Source: Herbidospora solisilvae
Lineage (GTDB): Bacteria; Actinomycetota; Actinomycetes; Streptosporangiales; Streptosporangiaceae
Direction of reading: 5' to 3'
Assembly: GCF_009901565.1 (NCBI RefSeq)
Contig: NZ_WXEW01000008.1
Coordinates: 62,001 to 126,000, forward strand
DNA: 64,000 nt
The notes under the pieces were generated by a model, which was not told the DNA's origin, did no database searches, and saw only the letters and a program-made list of their open reading frames with translations. Numbering within the stretch: the stretch's first letter is position 1; each line of letters opens with the position of its first letter. The position numbers were made by a program, and so were the translations under genes. Positions 45,188 through 54,533 of this stretch are shown in pieces.

Positions 45188-48042
45188 TTGAGCAGTGACA
45201 TCCGGTGGGCCGCCGCGGCGGCCTCGCCTCGGGTCGAGACGCTCAGCTTGGCCAGGATGTTCGAGACGTGGACGCTGGCGGTCTTCGCCGAGATCGTCAG
45301 CGTCTGGGCGATGTCGCGGTTCGACCGGCCCTCGGTGAGCAGCCGCAGCACCTCGACCTCGCGCGGCGTCAGCAGGGCGGCCGTCTCGGCCGGCGTGTCG
45401 GTCAGGGCGATGCCCGACCGGCGGGCCAGCGCCTCGATCTGGTCCCTCATGGGGGCGGCGCACAGGTCGGTCGCGATGGCGTGCGCCTCCCGCAGGCGGA
45501 CCGCGGCGGCGTCGCGGTCGAGGCCGTGCGCGGCCATGATCAGGTTGCGGGCCCGCTGGTAGGGCCGTCTCAGGACGGCCCAGCAGGCCGCGGCGCCGTC
45601 GAAGTCGCGCCGGCACTCCCGCTCGTAGGCATCGCTGATCGGGCCCTTGGCGACCATGGCGGTCCGGAACTCGTCGGCCCGCTCACGCAGGGCCCTGGCC
45701 CGGTTGGGGCTGATGGGCAGCGCGGCGTCGCTCACCCGGTAGATCATCGCCAGCAGGCGCCAGCCGAGCATCGGCTTGCGTGACAGCGGGATCGCGCCCA
45801 GGGCGATCTCGGCCCTGGTCAGGGCCGCTTCCGGATCGCCGTTCAGCAGGTGCCATTGCAGTGACAGCCGGGTGTTGAGGGTGCGTTCCTGGGTCCAGTC
45901 CTCGGGACGGTCGGACAGCGCGCCCACCTCGGTCAGGTCGGCGAGGGTCTGCTCCAGCTCGCCTCTGGCCATGCCGATCTGCGAGCGGACCCGCAGCAGG
46001 TGCCAGCGGTTGAGCGGGGACGGGTCGAAGATCAACGACCGGTTGATGACGTCGAGGGCCTCGTTCCAGCGGCCCAGCGATTCGAGCGCCTCGGCCCGGT
46101 TGTTGGCGATGAAGACGCCCTGGTTGCGGTAACGGCCGTACTTCCTGGCCAGTTTCTCGCCCTCGACCGCCAGTGCGACGGCCTCTTCCGAGCGGCCCAG
46201 GTTCTCGAGCGCGTCGACGTTGTTGGCCAGCGCCCGCAGCACGACCTGGCCCGACTTCACGCGGGTGCCGATGGCCTGGGCGCGGGAGTTGGTGGCCAGC
46301 GCGGCCTCCAGGTCGTCGCTGATGGAGTGGCCGAGCGCGAGGTTCATCAGGAGGTCGGCCTCGCGGCGTTCGTCGCCCATCTCGCGGGCGTTCCTGAGCG
46401 CCTCCTGGGTCAGCGCGGTGCCCTCGACGATCTCGTCGGCCATGATCAGCAGCGTGCCGAGCCGGGTCAGCACCAGCGTGCGGGTCTCGCTGGGCAGCGG
46501 GACCAGCCGTTCGGCCCGGCGCAGGTCCTCGATCGCGCCGGGGCGGCCCCGGTGTTTCTTGCAGTTGGCCATCCGGACCAGCAGCTCGGCGACCCGCTCG
46601 GGCGCGGTGGCGTCGTCGAGTTCGGCCAGCGCGGCCTTCACGTACTTCATCGCCCGGTCGATGTCGCCGGCCGCGAGCGCGCCCTCGGAGGCCCGCTCCA
46701 GCACGGTGGCGTGGTCGGCCCCGATGCGCTGCGCGGCGTCGGGGACCTTGTCCCAGAGCATGAGCACCCGTTCGAGCAGCTGCACCTTCTCCGTGTACGC
46801 GAACGCCATGTGCGCCTTCGCGGAGGCCTCCCAGGCCGAGATGAGCGCCCAGAGGTCGTTCCTGGCCGAGTGCCAGTGGTGGGCGATCTCGATGGCCGCC
46901 CGTCCCTGCGGGACCAGGGTGCGGTCGCGGTCGATCTCCTCGGCGAAGCGGGAGTGCAGCCGGGTGTGCTCCCCGGGCAGCAGTTCGTCGTGGACGGCCT
47001 CGCGGATCAGGGCGTGCCGGAAGGTGTAGGCGCGGCCGTCGCTGATCTGGATCACGTTGCCCGCCACGGCGGGCCTGATCGCGTCCTCCAGGTCGGCCGC
47101 AGGCAGGCCGCTGACCGCGCAGAGCAGATCGTGACCGACCCGGTTGCCCCCGGCGGCGGCGATGCGCAGCACCCGCTGGGTCTCCTCGGGCAGCCGCTCC
47201 ACCTGGCCGATGATCAGGTCGTGCAGCGACTCGGGGAGGGTCTCGCCGCCGAGGCAGTCGAGCAGCGCCTCGACGAACAGCGGGATGCCCGCGCTGCGGT
47301 CGAAGACCGTCGAGACCCGGCTGTAGGTGGGCGTGGTGCCGAGGATGGCGGCCATCTGGCGGGCCACCTCGTCTTCGGTGAAGCGGGGCACCTCGATCTT
47401 GGCGACCCCGCCGACCCGGTTGAGTTCGGCGAGCACCGGCCGGAGCGGATGGGTGCGGTGAAGTTCGTCCGACCGGTACGTCAGCACCATGAGCATCGGG
47501 ATCGCCGAGACGTTCCGGCTCAGGAAGGCGATGAGGTCACGGCTCGACCGGTCGGCCCAGTGGACGTCCTCGATGACCAGGACCATCGGGCGGCGCTCGG
47601 CGAGCCGTTCCAGCAACGTCAGTATCTGTTCGAACAGGCGGGCCCTGGCCGTGTCGGTCTCGATGTCGCCCCCCGGCTCACCGAACTCCGGCAGCAGCCG
47701 GGCCAGGTCCCGGGCCGCGCCCTCGGGCAGCAGCGCCGCGACGTCCGCGGCCCCCATGTCGCGGACGAGCTGGCGCAGCACCGCCGTGAAGGGCGCGTAC
47801 GCGAGACCTTCTGTGGACAACTCGACACAACCGCCGACGAAGACCTGCGCTCCATCGGCGGCGGCCTGCTCGGCGAACCGCGTGACCAGCCGGGTCTTGC
47901 CGACCCCCGCCTCACCACCCACGAGGACGGCGGCGGCGGCCTGCTCACGGGCCTGGTCGAAGATCTCGCCGAGCGACTTCAGCTCGGTCTCCCGTCCGAC
48001 GAAGACGGGGCTAACGGCCCGACCCATCATGTCGTCCAGCAT
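45184..48042 (-). CDS. LuxR-type LAL regulator with AAA ATPase (MalT-like)
   Basis: The product is 952 residues. About 15-290 is the ATPase with Walker A GGEAGVGKTRLV and Walker B VLVIEDVHWADRSS. A long TPR-like middle follows. The last 65 residues are a LuxR helix-turn-helix: TPREVEVLRLLTEGRSNRDIAQTL, then SVHVSNILAKLSV. LAL regulators activate antibiotic or catabolic operons in actinomycetes. The start may be the ATG at 48042 or the next ATG four codons later. No obvious target cluster is adjacent. Confidence 0.9.
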   Translation of the reverse strand: MLDDMMGRAVSPVFVGRETELKSLGEIFDQAREQAAAAVLVGGEAGVGKTRLVTRFAEQAAADGAQVFVGGCVELSTEGLAYAPFTAVLRQLVRDMGAADVAALLPEGAARDLARLLPEFGEPGGDIETDTARARLFEQILTLLERLAERRPMVLVIEDVHWADRSSRDLIAFLSRNVSAIPMLMVLTYRSDELHRTHPLRPVLAELNRVGGVAKIEVPRFTEDEVARQMAAILGTTPTYSRVSTVFDRSAGIPLFVEALLDCLGGETLPESLHDLIIGQVERLPEETQRVLRIAAAGGNRVGHDLLCAVSGLPAADLEDAIRPAVAGNVIQISDGRAYTFRHALIREAVHDELLPGEHTRLHSRFAEEIDRDRTLVPQGRAAIEIAHHWHSARNDLWALISAWEASAKAHMAFAYTEKVQLLERVLMLWDKVPDAAQRIGADHATVLERASEGALAAGDIDRAMKYVKAALAELDDATAPERVAELLVRMANCKKHRGRPGAIEDLRRAERLVPLPSETRTLVLTRLGTLLIMADEIVEGTALTQEALRNAREMGDERREADLLMNLALGHSISDDLEAALATNSRAQAIGTRVKSGQVVLRALANNVDALENLGRSEEAVALAVEGEKLARKYGRYRNQGVFIANNRAEALESLGRWNEALDVINRSLIFDPSPLNRWHLLRVRSQIGMARGELEQTLADLTEVGALSDRPEDWTQERTLNTRLSLQWHLLNGDPEAALTRAEIALGAIPLSRKPMLGWRLLAMIYRVSDAALPISPNRARALRERADEFRTAMVAKGPISDAYERECRRDFDGAAACWAVLRRPYQRARNLIMAAHGLDRDAAAVRLREAHAIATDLCAAPMRDQIEALARRSGIALTDTPAETAALLTPREVEVLRLLTEGRSNRDIAQTLTISAKTASVHVSNILAKLSVSTRGEAAAAAHRMSLLN

Positions 48043-48085
48043 GTCACGCCTACTCGGTGGGATTCGCGCCTATTTACGGGGGTTG

Positions 48086-48123
48086 AGATGCCAGGCCGGG
48101 AGGGAGGTTCCGGCCTGGCATCT
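48086..48123. terminator. 14-bp hairpin terminator
   Basis: Arms 48086-48099 and 48110-48123 (AGATGCCAGGCCGG and its complement) are exact, with a 10-base loop. The hairpin lies nine bases beyond the stop of the 52-aa minus-strand gene and upstream of the LAL gene. Confidence 0.85.
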
Positions 48124-48132
48124 TGACGGGCG

Positions 48133-48291
48133 TCACTGGGAACGGAACTTGCCGAGGCTCGCCCGGAGCCGGTGATGCCCTCCCCGCTCGCGCGTCTTCT
48201 CCGCCTCGCGGACGCGGCGGTAGGTGGTCGCCTCGTTCTGGAGCTCGGCGACGCGGTTGATGATGATCTGGTAGTGCAGCTCGGGAGCCAT
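48133..48291 (-). CDS. Small basic hypothetical protein (52 aa)
   Basis: The product is 52 residues. The ATG at 48291 has AGGAGAAA upstream; a longer frame of 64 codons has no such site. The sequence APELHYQIIINRVAELQNEA suggests an amphipathic helix, followed by an Arg-rich end (RERGGHHRLRASLGKF). Similar short proteins occur in actinomycetes with unknown role. A perfect terminator follows, and a dyad lies upstream. Confidence 0.68.
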   Translation of the reverse strand: MAPELHYQIIINRVAELQNEATTYRRVREAEKTRERGGHHRLRASLGKFRSQ

Positions 48292-48403
48292 CTGGCTTTC
48301 TCCTGTCAGTTCGTCTTCCTTACACACTCAAGATTCGTCCTAAGACCCCCTCCGCCACATCGGGCGGATGCCTTATCTCCCGTGGGCGGGGTGTGGATTA
48401 GTA

Positions 48404-48421
48404 CCTAAGACCCCGCTTAGG
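48404..48421. promoter_or_regulatory. Dyad operator CCTAAG-N6-CTTAGG
   Basis: CCTAAGACCCCGCTTAGG is a perfect 6-6-6 dyad. An 11-base direct copy of its left part, CCTAAGACCCC, occurs at 48339-48349, 65 bases away. Both lie in the 217-base gap between the small minus-strand gene and deoC. They are probably sites for a regulator of one of these genes. Confidence 0.5.
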
Positions 48422-48508
48422 GCGGTTGTGAGATGTGCCAAAAACGGGCCGGCAGTGTCGTGAGCACCCGGTTTGGCATCGTTCAGCCAGGTCGGCGATG
48501 CTGGGGAG

Positions 48509-49438
48509 GTGTCAATTCCGACTGCCTCGTCCAACGCCTCGCTCCGGGCGTCCCTGCACGGACTGCCCGGCGTCGACCGGGTCGGCGCCGACGCCAGGGC
48601 CGCCGGGCTGGGCACCCGATCGATCAAGACCACGGCCAAACGCCAGGCCATCGACATGGCCATCTCCATGGTCGACCTCACGACCCTGGAGGGGGCCGAC
48701 ACCCGGGGCAAGGTCCGGGCGATGTGCGCCAAGGCCGTCCACCCCGACCCGACCGACCCCACGGTGCCGAAGGTCGCGGCGGTCTGCGTCTACCCCGACC
48801 TGGTGGCCGAGGCCCGTGACGTCGTCGGCTCGTCGGGGGTGAAGGTGGCCTCCGTCGCCACCGCGTTCCCCAGCGGGCGCTCCTCCCTTGAGGTGAAGGT
48901 CGCCGACACGGCCATGGCGGTCGCCGCCGGGGCCGACGAGATCGACATGGTCATCGACCGGGGCGCGTTCCTGTCGGGTGACTACCTGAAGGTCTTCGAG
49001 GAGATCCAGGCGGTCAAGGAGGCCTGCGGCGAGGCCCACCTGAAGGTCATCCTGGAGACGGGCGAGCTGGCCACCTACGACAACGTGCGACGGGCGTCGT
49101 GGCTGGCCATGATGGCCGGGGGAGACTTCATCAAGACGTCCACCGGAAAGGTGCAACCGGCCGCCACGCTGCCGGTGACGCTGGTCATGCTGGAGGCGGT
49201 GCGCGACTTCCGCGACCGTGAGGGCCGCATGGTGGGGGTCAAGCCGGCGGGTGGCATCCGTACGACCAAAGACGCGATCAAGATGCTCGTGCTGGTCAAC
49301 GAGACCGCCGGGCCCGACTGGCTCGACCCCGACTGGTTCCGGCTCGGCGCGTCGTCGGTCCTCAACGACCTGCTGATGCAGCGTCAGAAGCTCACCACCG
49401 GCCGTTACGCCGGCCCCGACTACTTCACCCTGGACTGA
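48509..49438 (+). CDS. deoC: Deoxyribose-phosphate aldolase
   Basis: DeoC splits 2-deoxyribose 5-phosphate into acetaldehyde and glyceraldehyde 3-phosphate. The product is 309 residues, of the longer class, from a GTG start (ribosome site GGGGAG close to it). The Schiff-base lysine is Lys209 in GGDFIKTSTGK, and the second active-site lysine is in GVKPAGGIRT. Two aldehyde dehydrogenase genes follow with one-base and overlapping spacing, so the operon can oxidise the acetaldehyde. Confidence 0.95.
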   Translation: MSIPTASSNASLRASLHGLPGVDRVGADARAAGLGTRSIKTTAKRQAIDMAISMVDLTTLEGADTRGKVRAMCAKAVHPDPTDPTVPKVAAVCVYPDLVAEARDVVGSSGVKVASVATAFPSGRSSLEVKVADTAMAVAAGADEIDMVIDRGAFLSGDYLKVFEEIQAVKEACGEAHLKVILETGELATYDNVRRASWLAMMAGGDFIKTSTGKVQPAATLPVTLVMLEAVRDFRDREGRMVGVKPAGGIRTTKDAIKMLVLVNETAGPDWLDPDWFRLGASSVLNDLLMQRQKLTTGRYAGPDYFTLD

Positions 49439-49439
49439 G

Positions 49440-50867
49440 ATGATCTTCGAGTACGCACCGGCGCCCGAGTCGCGCGAGGTCGTCGACATCAGACCGTCGT
49501 ACGGGCTCTTCATCAACGGCGAGTTCGTGGACGGGTCCGGAACTCCCTTCAAGACCGTCAACCCCGCCTCCGAGGAGACCCTCGCCGAGGTCGCCGCGGC
49601 CACCGAGGCCGACGTCGACCGGGCCGTGCAGGCCGCCAGGAAGGCGTTCGGCGTGTGGTCGGCGCTGCCCGGCTCCGAGCGGGCCAAGTACCTGTTCCGG
49701 ATCGCCCGCATCATCCAGGAGCGCGCCCGCGAGCTGGCCGTCCTGGAGTCGCTCGACAACGGCAAGCCGATCAAGGAGTCGCGCGACGTCGACCTCCCCC
49801 TGGTCGCCGCCCACTTCTTCTACTACGCCGGATGGGCCGACAAGCTCCAGTACGCCGGCTACGGCACCACCCCGCTCGGCGTCGCCGGGCAGGTCATCCC
49901 GTGGAACTTCCCGCTGCTGATGCTGGCCTGGAAGATCGCGCCCGCGCTGGCCTGCGGCAACACCGTCGTGCTGAAGCCCGCCGAGACCACGCCGCTGACC
50001 GCGCTGCTGTTCGCCGAGATCTGCCAGCAGGCCGACCTGCCGCCGGGCGTGGTCAACATCGTGACCGGCGCGGGCGACACCGGCGCCGCCGTCGTCGGCC
50101 ACCCCGACGTCGACAAGGTCGCCTTCACCGGCTCGACGGAGGTCGGCCGCCTGATCGCGAAGTCGGTCGCCGGCACGAACAAGAAGGTCACCCTCGAACT
50201 CGGCGGCAAGGCCGCCAACATCGTCTTCGACGACGCCGCCATCGACCAGGCCGTCGAGGGCATCGTCACCGGCATCTTCTTCAACCAGGGGCACGTCTGC
50301 TGCGCCGGGTCGCGCCTGCTCGTGCAGGAGTCGGTCGCCGAGGAGCTGCTGTCGTCGCTGAAGCGCCGCCTGTCGACGCTGCGGCTCGGCGACCCCCTCG
50401 ACAAGAACACCGACATCGGGGCCATCAACTCCGCCGCCCAGCTCGCCAAGATCCGCGAACTGTCCGAGGCGGGCGAGGCCGAGGGCGCCGACCGGTGGTC
50501 GCCGGCCTGCCCGCTGCCCGACAAGGGCTTCTGGTTCCCGCCGACCGTCTTCACCGGCGTCTCCCAGTCCCACCGGATCGCGCGCGAGGAGATCTTCGGC
50601 CCGGTCCTGTCGGTCCTCACCTTCCGCACCCCCGCCGAGGCCGTGGAGAAGGCGAACAACACGCCCTACGGCCTGTCGGCCGGCGTCTGGACGGAGAAGG
50701 CGTCGCGGATGTTGTGGATGGCCAACCGGCTCCGGGCCGGGGTCGTGTGGTCGAACACCTTCAACAAGTTCGACCCCACCTCGCCGTTCGGCGGGTACAA
50801 GGAGTCCGGCTACGGGCGTGAGGGCGGTCGCCACGGTCTCGAGGCGTACCTGAAGGAGATCTCGTGA
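49440..50867 (+). CDS. Aldehyde dehydrogenase family protein, full length
   Basis: The product is 475 residues from the ATG one base after deoC. NAD site: GQVIPWNFPLLM and FTGSTEVG. Catalytic Glu in TLELGGKAANIV and catalytic Cys in FFNQGHVCCAGSRLL, followed by EEIFGPVLSVL. The substrate is probably acetaldehyde from DeoC (inferred from the operon). The stop overlaps the GTG of a second, shorter dehydrogenase gene. Confidence 0.93.
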   Translation: MIFEYAPAPESREVVDIRPSYGLFINGEFVDGSGTPFKTVNPASEETLAEVAAATEADVDRAVQAARKAFGVWSALPGSERAKYLFRIARIIQERARELAVLESLDNGKPIKESRDVDLPLVAAHFFYYAGWADKLQYAGYGTTPLGVAGQVIPWNFPLLMLAWKIAPALACGNTVVLKPAETTPLTALLFAEICQQADLPPGVVNIVTGAGDTGAAVVGHPDVDKVAFTGSTEVGRLIAKSVAGTNKKVTLELGGKAANIVFDDAAIDQAVEGIVTGIFFNQGHVCCAGSRLLVQESVAEELLSSLKRRLSTLRLGDPLDKNTDIGAINSAAQLAKIRELSEAGEAEGADRWSPACPLPDKGFWFPPTVFTGVSQSHRIAREEIFGPVLSVLTFRTPAEAVEKANNTPYGLSAGVWTEKASRMLWMANRLRAGVVWSNTFNKFDPTSPFGGYKESGYGREGGRHGLEAYLKEIS

Positions 50868-51727
50868 GCGAGCGGCTGTCGGTACGGAAGACGTACAAGC
50901 TGTACATCGGCGGTGCGTTCCCACGGTCGGAGAGCGGGAGGTCATACGCCGTGACCGGCGCCAAGGGCGAGTTCCTCGCCAACGCGTCCAAGGCGTCCCG
51001 CAAGGACGTCCGCGACGCCGTGACCGCGGCGCGCAAGGCCTTCCCGGGCTGGTCGGCCGCGACCGCCTACAACCGGGGACAGATCCTCTACCGGATCGCC
51101 GAGATGCTCGAAGGCCGCCGGGCCCAGTTCGTCTCGGAGGTCGCCGAGGCCGACGGGGTGTCCGGGAAGAAGGCCGGGGAACTGGTCGACGCGGCTGTGG
51201 ACCGGCTGGTCTGGTATGCCGGGTGGTCCGACAAGATCTCGTCGCTGCGCGGGTCGTCGAACCCGGTCGCCGGGCCCTACTTCAACCTGTCGACGCCGGA
51301 GCCCACCGGAGTGGTCGGGATCGTGGCTCCGCCGATGGGGCCGCTGTTCGGCCTCGTCTCGGTGATCGCGCCGGTGATCGTGACGGGGAACACGTGCGTG
51401 GTGATCGCGTCGGAGCGGGCGCCGCTTCCCTCGATCACCCTCGCCGAGGTGCTGGCGACCTCCGACCTGCCGGGCGGGGTGGTGAACATCCTGACGGGGT
51501 CGGCCGCCGAGATGGCGCCGTGGCTGGCCGGGCACATGGACGTCAACGGGATCGACCTGACGGGGGCCGACGCGGAGCTGGCCCAGAGGTGCGAGGAACT
51601 GGCGGCGGAGAATTTGAAGCGGGTGCTGCGGCCCAACGGGAAGACGGATTGGACGGCCGATCCGGGGACGGGGCGGATGACGGCGTTCCTGGAGACGAAG
51701 ACGGTCTGGCACCCGATCGGGATCTGA
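50864..51727 (+). CDS. Truncated aldehyde dehydrogenase paralogue without catalytic domain
   Basis: The product is 287 residues. It matches the N-terminal NAD-binding half of aldehyde dehydrogenases (KLYIGGAFPRSESGRSY, then PTGVVGIVAPPMGPLFGLVSV and LPGGVVNILTG). Where the ELGGK glutamate and the catalytic Cys should follow, it ends in a different 40-residue tail. The reading frame is clean and translationally coupled to the active enzyme, so it looks like a maintained gene and not debris. A structural or regulatory partner for the active subunit is likely (inference). Confidence 0.85.
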   Translation: MSERLSVRKTYKLYIGGAFPRSESGRSYAVTGAKGEFLANASKASRKDVRDAVTAARKAFPGWSAATAYNRGQILYRIAEMLEGRRAQFVSEVAEADGVSGKKAGELVDAAVDRLVWYAGWSDKISSLRGSSNPVAGPYFNLSTPEPTGVVGIVAPPMGPLFGLVSVIAPVIVTGNTCVVIASERAPLPSITLAEVLATSDLPGGVVNILTGSAAEMAPWLAGHMDVNGIDLTGADAELAQRCEELAAENLKRVLRPNGKTDWTADPGTGRMTAFLETKTVWHPIGI

Positions 51728-51735
51728 CCGGGCCT

Positions 51736-52051
51736 CTACAGGAGGCCGTGCCGACGGGCGAACTCGCCGAAGGCCGAGCCGGAACACGCAACCGCATCCC
51801 CGTGGCGGTCAGCGCGTCCACGAGGTTGCCGGCCGAGACCTCGGTGAGTTTGCCCCTCTGGCATGCGATGGCGAGCAGCGCGGATGGTCGGGCAAGCCGC
51901 TCCGGATCTCCTCGCGGACGATGTGCGTCGTCAGGCAGGGTGTTCCGACCATGAGGTCGCGCAGAACGTCCAAGCGTTCGGCGCGGGCGAAGTGGCTCAG
52001 ACAGGGCGCATCGAAGACCAGGGGTGTCGACGTCACGGTGTGGAGTCGCAC
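51736..52051 (-). pseudogene. Decayed PIN-domain gene
   Basis: Read on the minus strand, three frames give consecutive parts of a PIN-like protein: TPLVFDAPCLSHFARAERLD to HIVREEIRSGLPDHP from the start at 52051; then ALLAIACQRGKLTEVSAGNL and VDALTATGMRL in a second frame; then SAFGEFARRHGLL and a stop in the third. The middle of the fold, including later acidic residues, is missing. Two shifts and a deletion mean real decay rather than one sequencing error. Its start overlaps the end of the XRE-ImmA/IrrE gene, a common pairing. Confidence 0.6.
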
Positions 52052-53121
52052 TCCTCCTGGAGGGGCAGGTCATCCGCGTCGATATGGCCTCGCATCATCT
52101 CCACCGCCCGTGACGTCGTGATGAGCCGTCTTTGGAATGCCTCGAACACGGCGTGTGCGTAGCTGGGCGGCACCCGGATCGAATCGAGATCGGGCTGGGG
52201 CGCCCAGCCGATCGCCTCCTTGAGCTCCGCCTTCGTGGGGTTCCGTCTCTTCAGGACGTTGGCGGCGTCTCGGGTGAGGAATTCGGCTTGAACCGCTTGG
52301 CGGACGGTCAGCGACCACGATGCCCGGTAGCGGGCGGAGACCCTGACCAGCGACTCCCGGGAATCGCCCGGCGGCAGGTCGCGGAACACGGCCGACGGAA
52401 TCAGGAGTTCGGCGGCGAAGGCGTCGATCACGGCTTCCCGTTCTTCGCGGGAGGTGCCCACGCCCAGGTCCGCCGAGTATTCGTCTCCGACGATGAGGTG
52501 GCCGAGTTCGTGGGCGGCGGTCGCCCGGCGGCGCCCGGGGTCCCCCTGTCTGCTCACCACGGCGGCCGCCACGTCGTCGTCGACCGCGGAAGCGCCGTCT
52601 CCGGGCAGGTCGACGACGGCGACGAGTTGCCCGACCTGCTCGCATACCGAGATCAGCGATTCGATCGGTCGATCACCGAGATCGACGATCTCCCTGACCC
52701 AGAGCGCCGCCTTGCGGGCACTGGTCGCGTCCGCGACCGTGACCGGGGATCGCTTGATCGCAGGGACGGCCAGAAGCCCCAATTCGACGAGCTGCCTGAT
52801 GTCCGCCAGCCAGGCGGACAGCGCGACGCCCAGGTGGAACGACTGGCGACCGGCGTCGGTGGCGGTGTCTTCGGCCAGTTGGGCCCGGCGGGAGATGACC
52901 GGTGGCGGCGTGCTGATCAGATAGTCGAGCGGGACGCCGAGAATGTCGGACAGCCGGATGAGTTCCAGGGCGTCGATGCGACGGATCCCGAGTTCGATCT
53001 TGGCGACCATGGTGCGGTCGAGGCCCAGGGCGCGGGCGAGCTCTTCTTGTGACAACGCGGCGGCCAGTCTGCTTTCGCGTACCCGCTCACCGACGTCGGC
53101 CCACTGCTCCGGGTCCTTCAT
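52033..53121 (-). CDS. XRE-family regulator with ImmA/IrrE metallopeptidase domain
   Basis: The product is 362 residues. About 8-70 is an XRE helix-turn-helix (SQEELARALGLDRTMVAKIE). About 170-290 is an ImmA/IrrE zinc peptidase with AAHELGHLIVGDE (HExxH) and a downstream acidic helix DAFAAELLIPS. Such proteins cleave repressors or act as the antitoxin-like half of two-gene modules. The partner directly downstream, a PIN gene, is broken, so the regulator persists alone. Confidence 0.88.
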   Translation of the reverse strand: MKDPEQWADVGERVRESRLAAALSQEELARALGLDRTMVAKIELGIRRIDALELIRLSDILGVPLDYLISTPPPVISRRAQLAEDTATDAGRQSFHLGVALSAWLADIRQLVELGLLAVPAIKRSPVTVADATSARKAALWVREIVDLGDRPIESLISVCEQVGQLVAVVDLPGDGASAVDDDVAAAVVSRQGDPGRRRATAAHELGHLIVGDEYSADLGVGTSREEREAVIDAFAAELLIPSAVFRDLPPGDSRESLVRVSARYRASWSLTVRQAVQAEFLTRDAANVLKRRNPTKAELKEAIGWAPQPDLDSIRVPPSYAHAVFEAFQRRLITTSRAVEMMRGHIDADDLPLQEECDSTP

Positions 53122-53165
53122 AGTGCGATAATCGCACGGGCTGAATCACGCGGATACCTGATGTG

Positions 53166-54476
53166 TCAAAAGGTTGGCGCATGCCGGGCCCAAGGCCGGG
53201 CGCGCTCCAGATAGCCCGCCAGGCTCAGCAGCAGCCCCTCCCCATCTGGCGGCGCGATCAGCTGGACTCCGATCGGCAGTCCCGAGCTGTGCCGTCCGAA
53301 CGGGATCGTCATCGCCGGCCACCCCGCCATGTTCCACGCCCCCGTCAGCGGCGCGAACGTGATGTCGGCGTAGGCGTTGCGGGCCATCCCCCGGGACTCC
53401 CAACCGTCAGCCGAAGGCGGCAGGCGGGCGATGGTCGGGGTGATCAGCACGTCGATGTCGCCGAACCACTGGTCGGCGCCGTAGGCGCGCCACTGGTCGC
53501 GCCTGCGTGAGCCGTCGCGGTGGATCCGCTGCAGGAACCGGCCCACGCGGGCCATCGAGCGGGTGCGCGGTTCGAGTGAGCGTTCGTCGAGGTCGTGGGC
53601 GTCGGTGGCGGCGCAGGAGTACCAGGCGGCGATCGTCGACCAGCCCAAAGACATGGGGAAGCGGCGGCCGTGGTCGACCACGGTGTGGCCGGCTTCGCGC
53701 AGCGTCGCCCCGGCGGCTCGTGCCGCCTCCTGGAACTCCGCGTCGACCGAGAAGCCCGGCGGAAGGGGGTTGGGGGCCACGGCGATGCGGAGGTCTTCGG
53801 CCTCGGGGAGGATCGGGGTGCCGGTCATCACGGTCAGGGCCAGGACCGTGTCGTTCACCGTCGTGGTCAGCGGGCCGTTCTCGGACATCGCGAACCAGTC
53901 GTGGGGCGGGGGCTCCAGGAGGCCGTGGCCGGGTTTGAGGGCGATCACGCCGCAGGCGGCGCCCGGGATGCGTAAGGAGCCGAGGCCGTCGTTTCCGAGG
54001 GCCAGGGGGACCATTCCGGCGGCCACGGCGGCGGCGCTGCCTCCGGAGGATCCGCCGGCGGTTCGCTTGGCGTCCCAGGGGTTGCGGGTGTCGCCGATGG
54101 CGTACAGGCACAGTTCGGGGCACTTCGTCAGGCCGAGCACGATCGCGCCCGCCGCGCGGAGCCGGGCCACCACGGGATGGTCCTCCTGCGCGGGTTCCGG
54201 TGACGCGGCCCGGGTGCCGTTGGTGGCGGTCTGGCCGGCCACGGCCACGTTGTCCTTGACGGCCACCGGCACGCCCGCCAACGGGAGGTCGGGGCGGTGT
54301 CCGAGGGCCTTCGCGTCGGCCATGGCCGACTCCGCCAGGACGGTTCGGAAGGCGCCGACGGCGTCGTCACGTGCGGAGATCGCCGCGAGGTGGTCGGCCA
54401 CGACCTGTTCCGCGGTCGCCTCGCCGGCGCGCACGGCGTCGGCTATCTCCACGGCGGTACGTCCGGCCCACGACAT
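53166..54476 (-). CDS. Amidase-signature family protein
   Basis: The product is 436 residues. The Ser-cisSer-Lys triad is visible: the lysine in GVPVAVKDNVAVAG, the cis-serine region GGSSGGSAAAVAAG, and the nucleophile in NDGLGSLRIPGAACG (usually GGGSIRIP; here one glycine is Leu). It probably hydrolyses a small amide; the substrate is unknown. Transcribed alone, 44 bases downstream of the XRE gene start on the same strand. Confidence 0.88.
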   Translation of the reverse strand: MSWAGRTAVEIADAVRAGEATAEQVVADHLAAISARDDAVGAFRTVLAESAMADAKALGHRPDLPLAGVPVAVKDNVAVAGQTATNGTRAASPEPAQEDHPVVARLRAAGAIVLGLTKCPELCLYAIGDTRNPWDAKRTAGGSSGGSAAAVAAGMVPLALGNDGLGSLRIPGAACGVIALKPGHGLLEPPPHDWFAMSENGPLTTTVNDTVLALTVMTGTPILPEAEDLRIAVAPNPLPPGFSVDAEFQEAARAAGATLREAGHTVVDHGRRFPMSLGWSTIAAWYSCAATDAHDLDERSLEPRTRSMARVGRFLQRIHRDGSRRRDQWRAYGADQWFGDIDVLITPTIARLPPSADGWESRGMARNAYADITFAPLTGAWNMAGWPAMTIPFGRHSSGLPIGVQLIAPPDGEGLLLSLAGYLERARPWARHAPTF

Positions 54477-54533
54477 GTCCAGAGTGTGGACCGGACGTAC
54501 CTGCCATTAGAAGGCTCGTAACCAAGACGATGC

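Noticed and set aside
46000-48126. 708-codon plus-strand frame opposite the LAL regulator
   Set aside because: Antisense shadow with repetitive composition; the LAL gene has complete ATPase and HTH motifs.
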